DNA of 64,000 bases from Ulvibacter litoralis (GTDB lineage: Bacteria > Bacteroidota > Bacteroidia > Flavobacteriales > Flavobacteriaceae): assembly GCF_900102055.1 (NCBI RefSeq), contig NZ_FNBA01000003.1, positions 186,001 through 250,000 of the forward strand, given 5' to 3'. Below the pieces are notes generated by a model. The model was not told the origin of the DNA and did no database searches. It saw nothing but the letters and a program-made list of their open reading frames with translations. Below, piece by piece: positions 8,703-17,060 of this stretch. Every line of letters begins with the position of its first letter. The stretch's first letter is position 1. Made by a program: the position numbers and the translations under genes.

Positions 8703-9965
8703 TTAGTTAAGTACTTTTTTAAGTCGTTGTGTAAAGTGATAAACGTCTTCAAAACTATTGTAAAGAGGAGTAGGGGCGATTCGAATAACATCGGGCTCGC
8801 GCCAATCGCTAATGACACCTGCTTCTGTAAGTTCTGTATGTAAGTTTTTATCGGCACTTTTTACTTGTATCGATAATTGACAGCCCCTTTCTTCCGGATT
8901 TCTAGGGGTGATGATATTGATTCTATCGTCCTTTAAATCGTCTACAAGGAATTCTAAAAAGTTGGTTAGCTGCACTGATTTTTTTCGAAGATTGTCAAAT
9001 CCAGCAGCAGCAAACGTATCTAAAGAGGCTCTAATTGCCGTCATTGATAAGATTGGAGGGTTGCTCAATTGCCAACCTTCCGCTCCTGGTAAAGCATCAA
9101 ATTCGTGACGCATATTAAAGCGCGTTGTCTTGTTGTGTCCCCACCAGCCTACAAAACGTTTTAAATCGTTGTTGTTCGCATGACGTTCGTGCACGAAGCA
9201 GCCACCCAAACTTCCAGGGCCACTGTTTATATATTTGTACGTACACCAAACGGCAAAATCGGGACCGTTTTCGTGTAAATTAGGTTGTATGTTTCCAGCA
9301 CCGTGGGCAAGATCAAACCCAACTTTACAGCCGTGTTTGTGTCCTAAATCGGTGATTTTCTTTATAGGAAACGATTGTCCTGTATAATAATTTGTGCTTC
9401 CAATGAGTACCAAAGCGACTTCATCTCCGTGTTCTTTGAGCAGGGTTTCGTAATCTTCAAAACGGCATAATTCTTCTCCTTCGCGAGGTTTCCAAAGAAT
9501 TAATCCGTCTTTTGGGTCGATATTATGAAATTTTAACTGACTTTCAACCGCGTATTTATCACTTGGAAAGGCATCGCTTTCCACAATAATTTTATAGCGT
9601 GTTTTGGTCGGTTGGTAAAACGTAACCATCATTAAATGAAGGTTGGTGGTAAGGGTATTCATCACCACCACTTCGGAAGGCTTTGCGCCTACAATCGTAG
9701 CCATGGTTTTAGTAAGATACTCGTGGTAAGGCAACCAAGCGTGTTCAGCTTCAGTATGACCTTCAACACCATAAGCAGCCCAATCGTCTAACACTTCTTG
9801 AATATATTCTGAAGTTATTTTTGGTTGTAATCCTAATGAGTTTCCGCAGAGGTAAATCAAGTCTTCTCCGGAAGAATCTTTAGGGATGTGAAATTTATTT
9901 CTGAAAGATGCTAATGAGTCTGAAGCATCTTGCTTTTTAGCGAATTCTAAACTGTTTTCGAACAT
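8703..9965 (-). CDS. kynU: Kynureninase
   Basis: A PLP-dependent hydrolase that cleaves kynurenine or 3-hydroxykynurenine to (3-hydroxy)anthranilate and alanine. The 420 residues have the usual length. The PLP-binding lysine is K244 in CTYKYINSGPGSLGG, and the cofactor-contacting Asp is D218 in GFDLAHGAG. It is the first gene of a six-gene kynurenine operon. A TATTTTTG -7 box lies about 29 bases upstream (9994-10001), in a short region shared with the divergent haloperoxidase-like gene. With KMO beside it, 3-hydroxykynurenine is the likely natural substrate. Confidence 0.95.
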   Translation of the reverse strand: MFENSLEFAKKQDASDSLASFRNKFHIPKDSSGEDLIYLCGNSLGLQPKITSEYIQEVLDDWAAYGVEGHTEAEHAWLPYHEYLTKTMATIVGAKPSEVVVMNTLTTNLHLMMVTFYQPTKTRYKIIVESDAFPSDKYAVESQLKFHNIDPKDGLILWKPREGEELCRFEDYETLLKEHGDEVALVLIGSTNYYTGQSFPIKKITDLGHKHGCKVGFDLAHGAGNIQPNLHENGPDFAVWCTYKYINSGPGSLGGCFVHERHANNNDLKRFVGWWGHNKTTRFNMRHEFDALPGAEGWQLSNPPILSMTAIRASLDTFAAAGFDNLRKKSVQLTNFLEFLVDDLKDDRINIITPRNPEERGCQLSIQVKSADKNLHTELTEAGVISDWREPDVIRIAPTPLYNSFEDVYHFTQRLKKVLN

Positions 9966-9993
9966 TCGTTTTCTCTTAATTTTCGGCTTCTAA

Positions 9994-10001
9994 CAAAAAT
10001 A
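9994..10001 (-). promoter_or_regulatory. -7 promoter box for the kynurenine operon
   Basis: On the minus strand this reads TATTTTTG, a perfect match to the Bacteroidota -7 element TAnnTTTG. It lies 28 bases before the kynU ATG. I see no matching TTG at the usual -33 spacing, so the call rests on the -7 box and its position only. Confidence 0.45.
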
Positions 10002-10025
10002 AGAATTATAAATTGGGATTAGTGG

Positions 10026-10033
10026 TATCTTTG
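10026..10033 (+). promoter_or_regulatory. -7 promoter box for the haloperoxidase-like gene
   Basis: TATCTTTG matches TAnnTTTG exactly and ends 12 bases before the ATG at 10046. Its position argues against the longer TTG start at 10013, which would lie upstream of transcription. It is only 24 bases from the divergent kynU box. No clear -33 TTG is present. Confidence 0.45.
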
Positions 10034-10045
10034 AAAAAAAGCATA

Positions 10046-12202
10046 ATGAGAAGAATCTTACTTTTCGTTTTACTATCTATTGTCACTACTCCCTTGATTT
10101 CACAGTCGGTCGCGCGACAATGGAATGAAGAGGTGCTACACGGAATTCGGAATGATTTTGCACGACCTACCGTTCACGCGCGAAATTTGTTTCATAGTTC
10201 GGTAGCGATGTATGATGCTTGGACTGTATTTGATAAAAATGCAGATTCCTTCTTTTTAGGAAAAACGGTAGGCGTATTTCATTGTGATTTTGATGGATTT
10301 GAGGCTTCCGAATCTGTTTCCGAAGCTCGACAAAAAGCAATTAGTTATGCCGTGTATCGCTTTATGCGTCATCGGTTTGCAACCTCTCCAGGACAAGAAG
10401 AAATTTTTCAATCTATTGAAGCATTGATGCAAGATTTCGGATACGACACTTCTTTTACAAGCACCGATTATCATACGGGAAACGCCGCCGCATTAGGGAA
10501 TTATATTGCAGCACAGTTGATTGCTTTTGGGCTGCAAGATGGGGCTAATGAAGCGTTAGGATATGAAAATCAACACTACGAGCCTTTAAATGCGCCTCTG
10601 AATGTGGATATTTCTGGAAACTTAACAATGACACATCCCAATCATTGGCAGCCGTTGAAGGTAGAAAATTATGTAGATCAGAGTGGAAATACCATTCCAG
10701 GAGGTCAGCCTCCGTTTTTAGGACCCGAATGGGGGAGTGTGACTCCTTTTTCGTTTCAGGAAGATCAAAAGACCGTTTTTTCAACTCCTGATTTTGACTA
10801 TATCGTTTACAATGACCCAGGACCCCCTTCGTATTTGCAAGAAGGTTTAGGAATTGAAGATGCCTACAAATGGGGTTTTTCATTGGTGGCTGCTTGGAGT
10901 TCGCATTTAGATCCGACCGATGAAGTGCTCATCGATATTTCTCCTGCAAGTATGGGGAATCTTGATATAAGTACCTTTCCAGAAACGTTTGAAGAATACA
11001 CTGCGTTTTACGATTATGTGAATGGAACAGACCCTAGTTCGGGGCGTGCTTTAAATCCTAAAACACAACAACCGTACGAACCTCAAATGGTGCTACGTGG
11101 GGATTATACGCGCGTACTTGCCGAGTTTTGGGCAGACGGACCCGACAGTGAAACACCTCCAGGACATTGGTTTACTCTTTTAAATTATGTGAGCGACCAA
11201 CCCGATTTGGTAAAACGTTTCAAGGGGGAAGGACGGGTGTTGTCCGACTTAGAATGGGATGTTAAAAGTTATTTTATTTTAGGTGGAACCATGCACGATG
11301 CTGCAATTAGTGCCTGGGGAATTAAAGGGTATTACGATTACGTTCGGCCGATTAGTGCCATACGTTACATGGCAGATAAGGGACAATCTTCAGATCCAAA
11401 TCAACTGAGTTATAATCCGCACGGTTTGCCATTAACACCTGGATTGATTGAAGTAATTGAAGAAGGAGATCCAATGGCAGGTGCTTTTAATGAAAATATT
11501 GGAAAAATTAAACTGTACGGTTGGCGGGGTCCTGGTGTTATTGCAAATCCATCGACAGATGTGGCAGGCGTAGGTTGGATTTTCGCAAACGAATGGTTTC
11601 CGTACCAACGACCGTCGTTTGTAACACCTCCTTTTGCGGGCTATGTGTCTGGACATTCTACGTATTCAAGGGCTGCTGCTGAAGTATTAACGCAGTTAAC
11701 AGGCGATCCTTTTTTTCCTGGAGGCATGGGGACTTTTGAGGCGCCTGCCGATTCATTTTTAAAGTTTGAAAAAGGACCTTCTATGCCAATTCAATTGCAG
11801 TGGGCAACGTATAGAGATGCCAGCGACCAGACGAGTCTGTCTCGAATTTGGGGTGGAATTCACCCGCCAATCGATGATATTCCTGGGCGTTTTTTAGGAG
11901 AAAAAATTGGAAAAGAAGCCTTTGCTTTTGCGGAAGCCTATTTTACAAAAAAGAGTGCGCAGCAAGGTGTGTTGTTTCCAAATCCTGTAGGCGATGAGGT
12001 CGTGTTATTGTATGAGACAACAGCCCCGATTCAGTTGGAAGTGTATGATGTGTTGGGCAGAAAAGTACTTTCAGAAGCAGCTGTTTTTGATGCAGAAAAT
12101 ACCTGTACAGTAAATACTTCAATGTTAAACCAAGGACTCTATTTTATGCGATTGCTTTCAGACCGAAAAACGGTAGTTGTGTGTAAATTTTTAAAGAAAT
12201 AA
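10046..12202 (+). CDS. Secreted vanadium-haloperoxidase/PAP2-like protein with T9SS sorting domain
   Basis: The 718-residue protein begins with a signal peptide (RRILLFVLLSIVTTPLISQS). The C-terminal half has PAP2/vanadium-dependent haloperoxidase signatures: SGHSTYSRAAA near residues 535-545 and SRIWGGIHPP with a catalytic-type His at ~606. The last ~75 residues, starting with FPNPVGDE and passing through YDVLGRKV and LNQGLYFMRL, form a type A T9SS sorting domain, so it is exported and probably surface-bound. It could be a haloperoxidase or an acid phosphatase; these share a fold and the sequence does not decide. It is divergent from the kynurenine operon. Confidence 0.88.
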   Translation: MRRILLFVLLSIVTTPLISQSVARQWNEEVLHGIRNDFARPTVHARNLFHSSVAMYDAWTVFDKNADSFFLGKTVGVFHCDFDGFEASESVSEARQKAISYAVYRFMRHRFATSPGQEEIFQSIEALMQDFGYDTSFTSTDYHTGNAAALGNYIAAQLIAFGLQDGANEALGYENQHYEPLNAPLNVDISGNLTMTHPNHWQPLKVENYVDQSGNTIPGGQPPFLGPEWGSVTPFSFQEDQKTVFSTPDFDYIVYNDPGPPSYLQEGLGIEDAYKWGFSLVAAWSSHLDPTDEVLIDISPASMGNLDISTFPETFEEYTAFYDYVNGTDPSSGRALNPKTQQPYEPQMVLRGDYTRVLAEFWADGPDSETPPGHWFTLLNYVSDQPDLVKRFKGEGRVLSDLEWDVKSYFILGGTMHDAAISAWGIKGYYDYVRPISAIRYMADKGQSSDPNQLSYNPHGLPLTPGLIEVIEEGDPMAGAFNENIGKIKLYGWRGPGVIANPSTDVAGVGWIFANEWFPYQRPSFVTPPFAGYVSGHSTYSRAAAEVLTQLTGDPFFPGGMGTFEAPADSFLKFEKGPSMPIQLQWATYRDASDQTSLSRIWGGIHPPIDDIPGRFLGEKIGKEAFAFAEAYFTKKSAQQGVLFPNPVGDEVVLLYETTAPIQLEVYDVLGRKVLSEAAVFDAENTCTVNTSMLNQGLYFMRLLSDRKTVVVCKFLKK

Positions 12203-12205
12203 AAC

Positions 12206-12904
12206 CTACTTCACTTTAATGTTGGTAAAATACAGTTTGAAATTACCTGTCTCGTCCTTGTGCATTTTCGCGATGTTTAGACCGTTGAAGCCTTCGTAAT
12301 CTTCCCACGTAGTTGTCATAGATGGAACGCTGTCATTTCCTTTGCGATACACCCATTCTTTGATAACGAAATCTTTTCCGAAGTAAAAATCATACGCATC
12401 ACCAGGCGTGTAACCACCATCGTTTCCATAAACAATTGTGAGTTGATTTAACGTGTCTTTAGAGATAGGAGCAATTACATTTTCTTTTTCTGAAGTTTGA
12501 ATTCCGTTGTCCCAAACCAAATTATAAGGAGCCAATAACCAATATTTATCATTTATGAAAGATGCATCTGTTTTTTGAGCAATGGTATCCATAATAGCTC
12601 GGTTATAACTAATGGTGTCTTGTGCAGATTTCATCGTTACAGCGTCAGTTTTAGGATTCCAAGTCCAAGAACGCTCAAAATGGTTTCCGTTGCGGTCTAC
12701 ATTGAAAGTAAATTGTATTTCTGAAACATTTTTCCAGTTTTCAAATCCGTTTTTGTAAGCGATAGTTTCTGCAGTAGTACGATTTGAATTCACTTCTAAT
12801 TGTGAAGAGGAGTCTTCTGAGTTCTTTTCTTCGGAAGATTTTGAAACTTCTTTACATGCTGTGGCAAATATGATTAAACTAAATAGCAGTATGGCTTTTT
12901 TCAT
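12206..12904 (-). CDS. Hypothetical lipoprotein
   Basis: The 232-residue protein starts with a lipoprotein signal peptide ending in FATAC (Cys at residue ~17), followed by a Ser/Glu-rich linker, so it is probably anchored in a membrane facing the periplasm or surface. The remainder is soluble, with many aromatic and charged residues. I do not recognise the family and see no catalytic motif. It converges with the haloperoxidase-like gene with only 3 bases between the stop codons. Confidence 0.75.
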   Translation of the reverse strand: MKKAILLFSLIIFATACKEVSKSSEEKNSEDSSSQLEVNSNRTTAETIAYKNGFENWKNVSEIQFTFNVDRNGNHFERSWTWNPKTDAVTMKSAQDTISYNRAIMDTIAQKTDASFINDKYWLLAPYNLVWDNGIQTSEKENVIAPISKDTLNQLTIVYGNDGGYTPGDAYDFYFGKDFVIKEWVYRKGNDSVPSMTTTWEDYEGFNGLNIAKMHKDETGNFKLYFTNIKVK

Positions 12905-12972
12905 GGTGTCAGAATTTGATTGTGTAAAAATACATAAAGAATCATTGAAGTGGGTGTTTTGCAGGCCACGAA

Positions 12973-13008
12973 AAAACGTCCGTCTACATATTTGTAAACG
13001 GACGTTTT
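12973..13008 (-). terminator. Intrinsic terminator after the small lipoprotein gene
   Basis: Perfect 11-base arms (12973-12983, 12998-13008, AAAACGTCCGT type) enclose a 14-base loop. On the minus strand the 3' arm ends in a run of T. It lies 24 bases after the stop of the small lipoprotein at 13032. Confidence 0.75.
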
Positions 13009-13031
13009 GTGGGATTATACAAAGTTAGGTA

Positions 13032-13163
13032 TTAATCTACTGCATCTTCTACATCATCGGCAACCTCTTCAATTTGGTCACCTACTGTTTTTTTCTCTCT
13101 ACAACTTGTAAAGCTTGTTGCAAATAATCCTGCTGCGAATAATATTAAAATTACTTTTTTCAT
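13032..13163 (-). CDS. Small lipoprotein, 43 residues
   Basis: A short ORF starts with ATG at 13161-13163 and ends with TAA at 13032-13034. The product begins MKKVILILFAAGLFATS and has a lipoprotein-type site ending in SFTSC (Cys at residue 21). The tail is acidic (QIEEVADDVEDAVD). It looks like the small YtxH/entericidin-like stress lipoproteins common in Bacteroidota, though I cannot name a family. It follows the DUF5670-like membrane peptide by 26 bases and is followed by a strong hairpin, so the two small genes form a compact unit. Confidence 0.7.
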   Translation of the reverse strand: MKKVILILFAAGLFATSFTSCREKKTVGDQIEEVADDVEDAVD

Positions 13164-13189
13164 AGTTTTTGTTTTTTTAAAGTTAGTGT

Positions 13190-13348
13190 TTACGGCCTTC
13201 TACCAGTTGCTAAACGGTATAGAATTCCAATTACTGCTAATACTAATAAAATGTGTATTAAACTACCTACAGCTTCTCCGAAGCCAAAGTAACCTACAAG
13301 CCATCCTATTATTAATAGTACTACGATTAACCAGACAATGTCTTTCAT
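13190..13348 (-). CDS. Small membrane protein, lmo0937/DUF5670 family
   Basis: The 52-residue peptide has two hydrophobic segments (residues ~3-18 and ~25-43) separated by YFGFGEAVG and ends in RLATGRRP. This pattern matches the lmo0937 (DUF5670) family of small membrane proteins, often linked to envelope or general stress; its activity is unknown. I chose the ATG at 13346-13348, which gives the usual family N-terminus; the longer frame adds 11 residues that do not fit. It is upstream of the 43-residue lipoprotein on the same strand. Confidence 0.75.
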   Translation of the reverse strand: MKDIVWLIVVLLIIGWLVGYFGFGEAVGSLIHILLVLAVIGILYRLATGRRP

Positions 13349-13496
13349 GATTTGTTGATTTTTTGTGATTAGTAATGACAATATAGCAACGATTAGCTTT
13401 GATTTTTAAGAATTTAACCAAGTTTAACGAGAAATGTTAATTCGATATTAAATCTCTTATTCTACTTATTTTTATATTTTTACTGAAAATACTACC

Positions 13497-14294
13497 ATGG
13501 ATTTAAAAGAAGCTTTTGATACTAACCGGAATACTTGGAATCAAAAAGTAGCGGTACACGCTGAAAGTGATTTTTATAATATGAAAGCATTTAAGGAAGG
13601 TCAAACTTCTTTAAACAGGTATGAGATTGAAGCGCTAGGAGATCTATCTGGTGAGTCGTTACTGCACTTGCAGTGTCATTTTGGACAAGATACCTTAAGT
13701 TTTAGTAGAATGGGCGCAAAATGCACGGGAGTGGATCTTTCTGATAAAGCCGTTGCTTTGGCAGAACAGCTCAATACAGAGTTGGCATTAGATGCCCGTT
13801 TCGTGTGTTGTAATGTATTAGATACGTCGAAGCATATTTCTGAAACTTTTGATGTGGTATTTACAAGTTACGGTACCATTGGTTGGTTACCCGATTTACG
13901 ACCTTGGGCACAAATGATTTCTGAAAGATTGAAGGTAGGAGGAATATTTTACATAGTAGAGTTTCATCCCATCGCTTGGATGTTTGACTATACTGTATCT
14001 CCACCTGAAATGAAATATGGGTATCATCAAAAAGAAGCAATCTATGAAGAATATGAAGGAACGTATGGCGATACTAATTCGAAAATGACAAGTAAAGAGT
14101 ACGGTTGGAATCACAGCTTGAGCGAAATAATAAGTTCCTTGCTTGAAGCGGGATTGGAAATAACCAATTTTAAAGAGCACGATGCTTCTCCATACGACAT
14201 TTTTCCTGACTTGGTGAAAAATGATGAAGGCTTCTTTGAGATGAAGACCAAACGCTACCCTTTATTATTTGAAATAAAAGCTGTAAAAAAATAA
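13497..14294 (+). CDS. Class I SAM-dependent methyltransferase
   Basis: The 265-residue protein has the SAM-binding motif LLHLQCHFGQDTLSFSRMG (near residues 55-75), followed by the acidic motif TGVDLSDKAV and the post-motif FDVVFTSYGTIGWLP. These identify a Rossmann-fold methyltransferase of the Methyltransf_11/25 type. The substrate is unknown. It stands alone between the small membrane genes and msrA; a hairpin follows the stop codon. Confidence 0.88.
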   Translation: MDLKEAFDTNRNTWNQKVAVHAESDFYNMKAFKEGQTSLNRYEIEALGDLSGESLLHLQCHFGQDTLSFSRMGAKCTGVDLSDKAVALAEQLNTELALDARFVCCNVLDTSKHISETFDVVFTSYGTIGWLPDLRPWAQMISERLKVGGIFYIVEFHPIAWMFDYTVSPPEMKYGYHQKEAIYEEYEGTYGDTNSKMTSKEYGWNHSLSEIISSLLEAGLEITNFKEHDASPYDIFPDLVKNDEGFFEMKTKRYPLLFEIKAVKK

Positions 14295-14295
14295 A

Positions 14296-14321
14296 CCTCG
14301 CAATACAATTATTTTGCGAGG
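14296..14321. terminator. Bidirectional terminator between methyltransferase and msrA
   Basis: Eight-base arms CCTCGCAA/TTGCGAGG (14296-14303, 14314-14321) sit between two convergent genes. On the minus strand a T-rich stretch follows directly, so it suits msrA best; on the plus strand T residues come about 10 bases later. Confidence 0.7.
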
Positions 14322-14346
14322 CATATTCTATGTTTTTTTTGATGAT

Positions 14347-15030
14347 TTAATGTGCTCCATCTTTTTTTAATAATTCTGGAAACTTTGCTTTAAAACGATT
14401 CAGTCTAGGAACCGACACATTCTGAATGTATGGGTTTTCAGGGTGTAAGCGTTCGTAATTTTGGTGATAGGCTTCTGCTACCCAGAATTTTTCAAAAGGC
14501 AATACTTGCGCAGCTACTTTTCCTTTTCCAACCTCTTTTTCTAAAGTCTTAATTTTAGCGTCGATACTCTTTTTCTGCGCATCATTCTGATAGAATATAA
14601 TGGAACGGTATTGCGACCCGAGATCACCACCTTGTCCATTTACTTGTGTTATATTCTGAGAGCCAAAATACACGTCTACCAACTGACTAAAACTAACTTC
14701 TTTTGGGTTGTAAATAATTTCTACAGCTTCGGCGTGGCCGGTGCGTCCCGTATTGCTAGACTCGTAGGTTGGGTTTTTAGTGTGACCCCCACTGTATCCT
14801 GAAATAGACTCTTGAACGCCCTGAACACTTTCGAACACTGCTTCAACACACCAAAAACAACCGCTTGCAAAATAAGCGCGATCTAGTCCGTTCTCACTTG
14901 GAACCTGAATTGGAGTTATTTCCTTTTGTGCAATTGCTTCTGCTTCTTTATTTTTTTTATGTGAAGGTTGACAAGCCGCTTGGATTCCAAAAAGAATAAG
15001 GGCTGTAACAATAATTGTATGTTTTTTCAT
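14347..15030 (-). CDS. msrA: Peptide methionine sulfoxide reductase MsrA, lipoprotein-like
   Basis: MsrA reduces methionine-S-sulfoxide in oxidised proteins. The catalytic motif GCFWCVEAVF has its nucleophile Cys at residue 58. Other family marks are GYSGGHTKNPTYE, TGHAEAVEIIYNP and GSQYRSIIFY. I chose the ATG at 15028-15030 (227 residues). The N-terminus then has a hydrophobic segment ending at AAC (Cys20), suggesting an exported lipoprotein acting on the periplasmic or outer face. The residue three before the Cys is Gln, so the lipobox is not ideal. Confidence 0.92.
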   Translation of the reverse strand: MKKHTIIVTALILFGIQAACQPSHKKNKEAEAIAQKEITPIQVPSENGLDRAYFASGCFWCVEAVFESVQGVQESISGYSGGHTKNPTYESSNTGRTGHAEAVEIIYNPKEVSFSQLVDVYFGSQNITQVNGQGGDLGSQYRSIIFYQNDAQKKSIDAKIKTLEKEVGKGKVAAQVLPFEKFWVAEAYHQNYERLHPENPYIQNVSVPRLNRFKAKFPELLKKDGAH

Positions 15031-15085
15031 AAAAATACTTTTGGTAGGTAGTCGTGTTGTGGGTTGTAAACTTTCAGAATAGCGC

Positions 15086-15112
15086 AAAAAAAAACCTTCA
15101 TAAAAATGAAGG
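15086..15112 (-). terminator. Intrinsic terminator after the coiled-coil/zinc-ribbon-like gene
   Basis: A short perfect stem CCTTCAT/ATGAAGG (15095-15101, 15106-15112) with a 4-base loop is followed on the minus strand by nine T residues. It lies 24 bases after the stop codon of the gene at 15137. Confidence 0.8.
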
Positions 15113-15136
15113 CTTTGTAATATATTGGGATGGGTT

Positions 15137-15919
15137 CTATTTAAGCTTTGCAAAAATACCTTCCATTTTTTCGCGTTCTTCAGTAGCCAATTCTGGATCT
15201 ACTAAGATACGTCCACTGTGCTCATCTGTAATAATTTTTTTACGAGAAGCAATTTCCATTTGTACTTGTGGTGGAATTGTAAAGAAAGAACCTCCAGAAG
15301 CGCCACGCTCTACAGGAACTACTGCTAAACCATTCTTTACGTTAGTACGAATACGTTTGTAAGCGTTTATTAAACGGTCTTCAATTTTCTTTTCGAAGCT
15401 TTGAGACTCTTTAATTAAAGATTGCTCTTCTTTTTCTGTTTCAGAAAGGATTTCATCTAACTCACCTTGTTTGTGTTTTAAATGTTCCTCACGAGCTTTT
15501 ACGCGTGCTTTTGTTTCATCAATTACTTGATTTTTTTGCTCGATTTGCGCTTTAAATTCTTTGATGTGCTTTTCAGCCAACTGAATTTCTAACTCTTGAA
15601 ATTCAACTTCTTTACTTAAAGAGTTGTATTCTCTGTTATTTCGAACGTTATCTTGCTGCGTAGTATATTTCTTAATTAAGGTTTTAGATTCCTCAATTTG
15701 ATTTTTCTTCGCTTTGATATCGTCTTCGATAAGCTCAAGATCATTTTTCAATTTTGTAAGACGAGTGTTCATTCCCGCTACTTCATCTTCTAAATCTTCA
15801 ACTTCTAAAGGAAGTTCTCCGCGAACGTTTCTAATTTCGTCGATTCGAGAGTCGATTAATTGAAGATCATATAATGCTCTTAATTTCTCTTCTACAGTAA
15901 TTTCTGTCTTTGCTGCCAT
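15137..15919 (-). CDS. Coiled-coil protein with a degenerate, cysteine-free zinc-ribbon domain
   Basis: The 260-residue protein is a long coiled coil (residues ~10-185, rich in Glu, Lys and Gln) followed by a C-terminal domain of the zf-RING_7 type (CT398-like family). In this family two Cys pairs normally bind zinc, but here the positions read ERGASGGSFF (204-213) and EHSGRILVD (233-241). The whole protein contains no Cys. The fold around them (IPPQVQMEIASRKKII) is kept, so the domain probably stays folded without metal. It follows the Nif3-like gene by 5 bases, as is usual in Bacteroidota. Its role is not known. Confidence 0.88.
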   Translation of the reverse strand: MAAKTEITVEEKLRALYDLQLIDSRIDEIRNVRGELPLEVEDLEDEVAGMNTRLTKLKNDLELIEDDIKAKKNQIEESKTLIKKYTTQQDNVRNNREYNSLSKEVEFQELEIQLAEKHIKEFKAQIEQKNQVIDETKARVKAREEHLKHKQGELDEILSETEKEEQSLIKESQSFEKKIEDRLINAYKRIRTNVKNGLAVVPVERGASGGSFFTIPPQVQMEIASRKKIITDEHSGRILVDPELATEEREKMEGIFAKLK

Positions 15920-15922
15920 AAT

Positions 15923-17017
15923 TTAAGAATAGCTAATAGGATTGGTGTTTGTTTGTGATAAAACGATTGCAAAATTAGTGATTTTTTTGTTAAGGAAAGA
16001 ATGTAAAAGCTCTTTTGTGTATTGTTCGCTTTCATAATGTCCAATATCTGCTAAAAGGATGGTGTTTTCAGCCTTAAAAAAATCATGATATTTTAAGTCG
16101 GAAGTCACAAAAGCATCAGCGCCAGCGTGTTTAGCAGCTTCAATGGCAAAACTTCCGCTTCCGCCCAGTACGGCTACTTTTTTTATGGGTTTCGAACTTA
16201 TTTTAGAATGACGTACACATTCAGTATTCATTGTTTGCTTCAGATGTAGAATAAACTCAGAAGCGGTTTTTTCCGAAGAAAATTCGCCTATCATTCCCAT
16301 TCCAATATGCTGATCGTTGTTTTCTAACGTTGTAATTTCATGGGCAACTTCCTCGTATGGATGTTCGCTAAATAAAGCGGAAAGCACCTTAGATTCAAGG
16401 TGTTTTGAGTACGTAACCGAAATTTGTGTTTCTTCTTCAAAATGAAGTTCGCCCTTTTTTCCAATGACAGGATTTGCTTGGTCGTTGGCTTTAAAACTCC
16501 CTATTCCGTTGGTGGTAAAACTACAATTACTGTAATTTCCAATGCCTCCAGCACCCGCAGCAAATAAAGCTTCTCGTACCTTTTCTGCGTCTTTTATAGG
16601 AGCAAACGTGATAAGTTTTTTGATGGTGCCTTTCTGCGGAATTAGAATTTTTTTGTTTTCTAAGTGTAGCTTTTCGCAAATCATTGCATTCACACCTTGA
16701 AAAGAATTATCTAACGCAGTATGAATCGCATAAATAGCAATATTATGCTGTATGGCTTTAACGACAACACGTTCTACGTAGGTTTCATTTGTAATCTTTT
16801 TTAAACCAGAAAAAATAATGGGATGAAAGCTTACAATGAGATTGCATTTATTTTCAATCGCTTCATCGACCACACTTTCTAGCGTGTCTAGTGTGACCAG
16901 AACACCTGTGATAGTAGTGTCTTTATTTCCAACTAAGAGCCCTGTATTGTCAAAACCTTCGGCGTAGCGATTTGGTGCAAGCTCTTCTAAAACGTGAATT
17001 ACATCTTTAACCTTCAT
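15923..17017 (-). CDS. Nif3-like dinuclear metal-centre protein
   Basis: A Nif3/GTP cyclohydrolase I type 2 family protein that forms hexamers and binds two metal ions; its activity is not settled. The 364-residue length indicates the bacterial form with an inserted PII-like domain (residues ~130-235). Metal-binding marks are the His in SFHPIIFSG, the neighbouring IYAIHTALDN and the C-terminal SDLKYHDFF and GHYESEQYT. It is followed by the coiled-coil gene after 3 bases; the pair is often conserved together. LpxK diverges from its start with 43 bases between. Confidence 0.92.
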   Translation of the reverse strand: MKVKDVIHVLEELAPNRYAEGFDNTGLLVGNKDTTITGVLVTLDTLESVVDEAIENKCNLIVSFHPIIFSGLKKITNETYVERVVVKAIQHNIAIYAIHTALDNSFQGVNAMICEKLHLENKKILIPQKGTIKKLITFAPIKDAEKVREALFAAGAGGIGNYSNCSFTTNGIGSFKANDQANPVIGKKGELHFEEETQISVTYSKHLESKVLSALFSEHPYEEVAHEITTLENNDQHIGMGMIGEFSSEKTASEFILHLKQTMNTECVRHSKISSKPIKKVAVLGGSGSFAIEAAKHAGADAFVTSDLKYHDFFKAENTILLADIGHYESEQYTKELLHSFLNKKITNFAIVLSQTNTNPISYS

Positions 17018-17060
17018 TGTTTTTATTTTACGGTAAAGATAAAAAAGTTACTTTCGTTAA

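Noticed and set aside
8699-8857. N-terminal extension of kynurenine 3-monooxygenase
   Set aside because: It overlaps kynureninase in another frame and would place the FAD motif about 53 residues too deep; the ATG at 8696-8698 fits.
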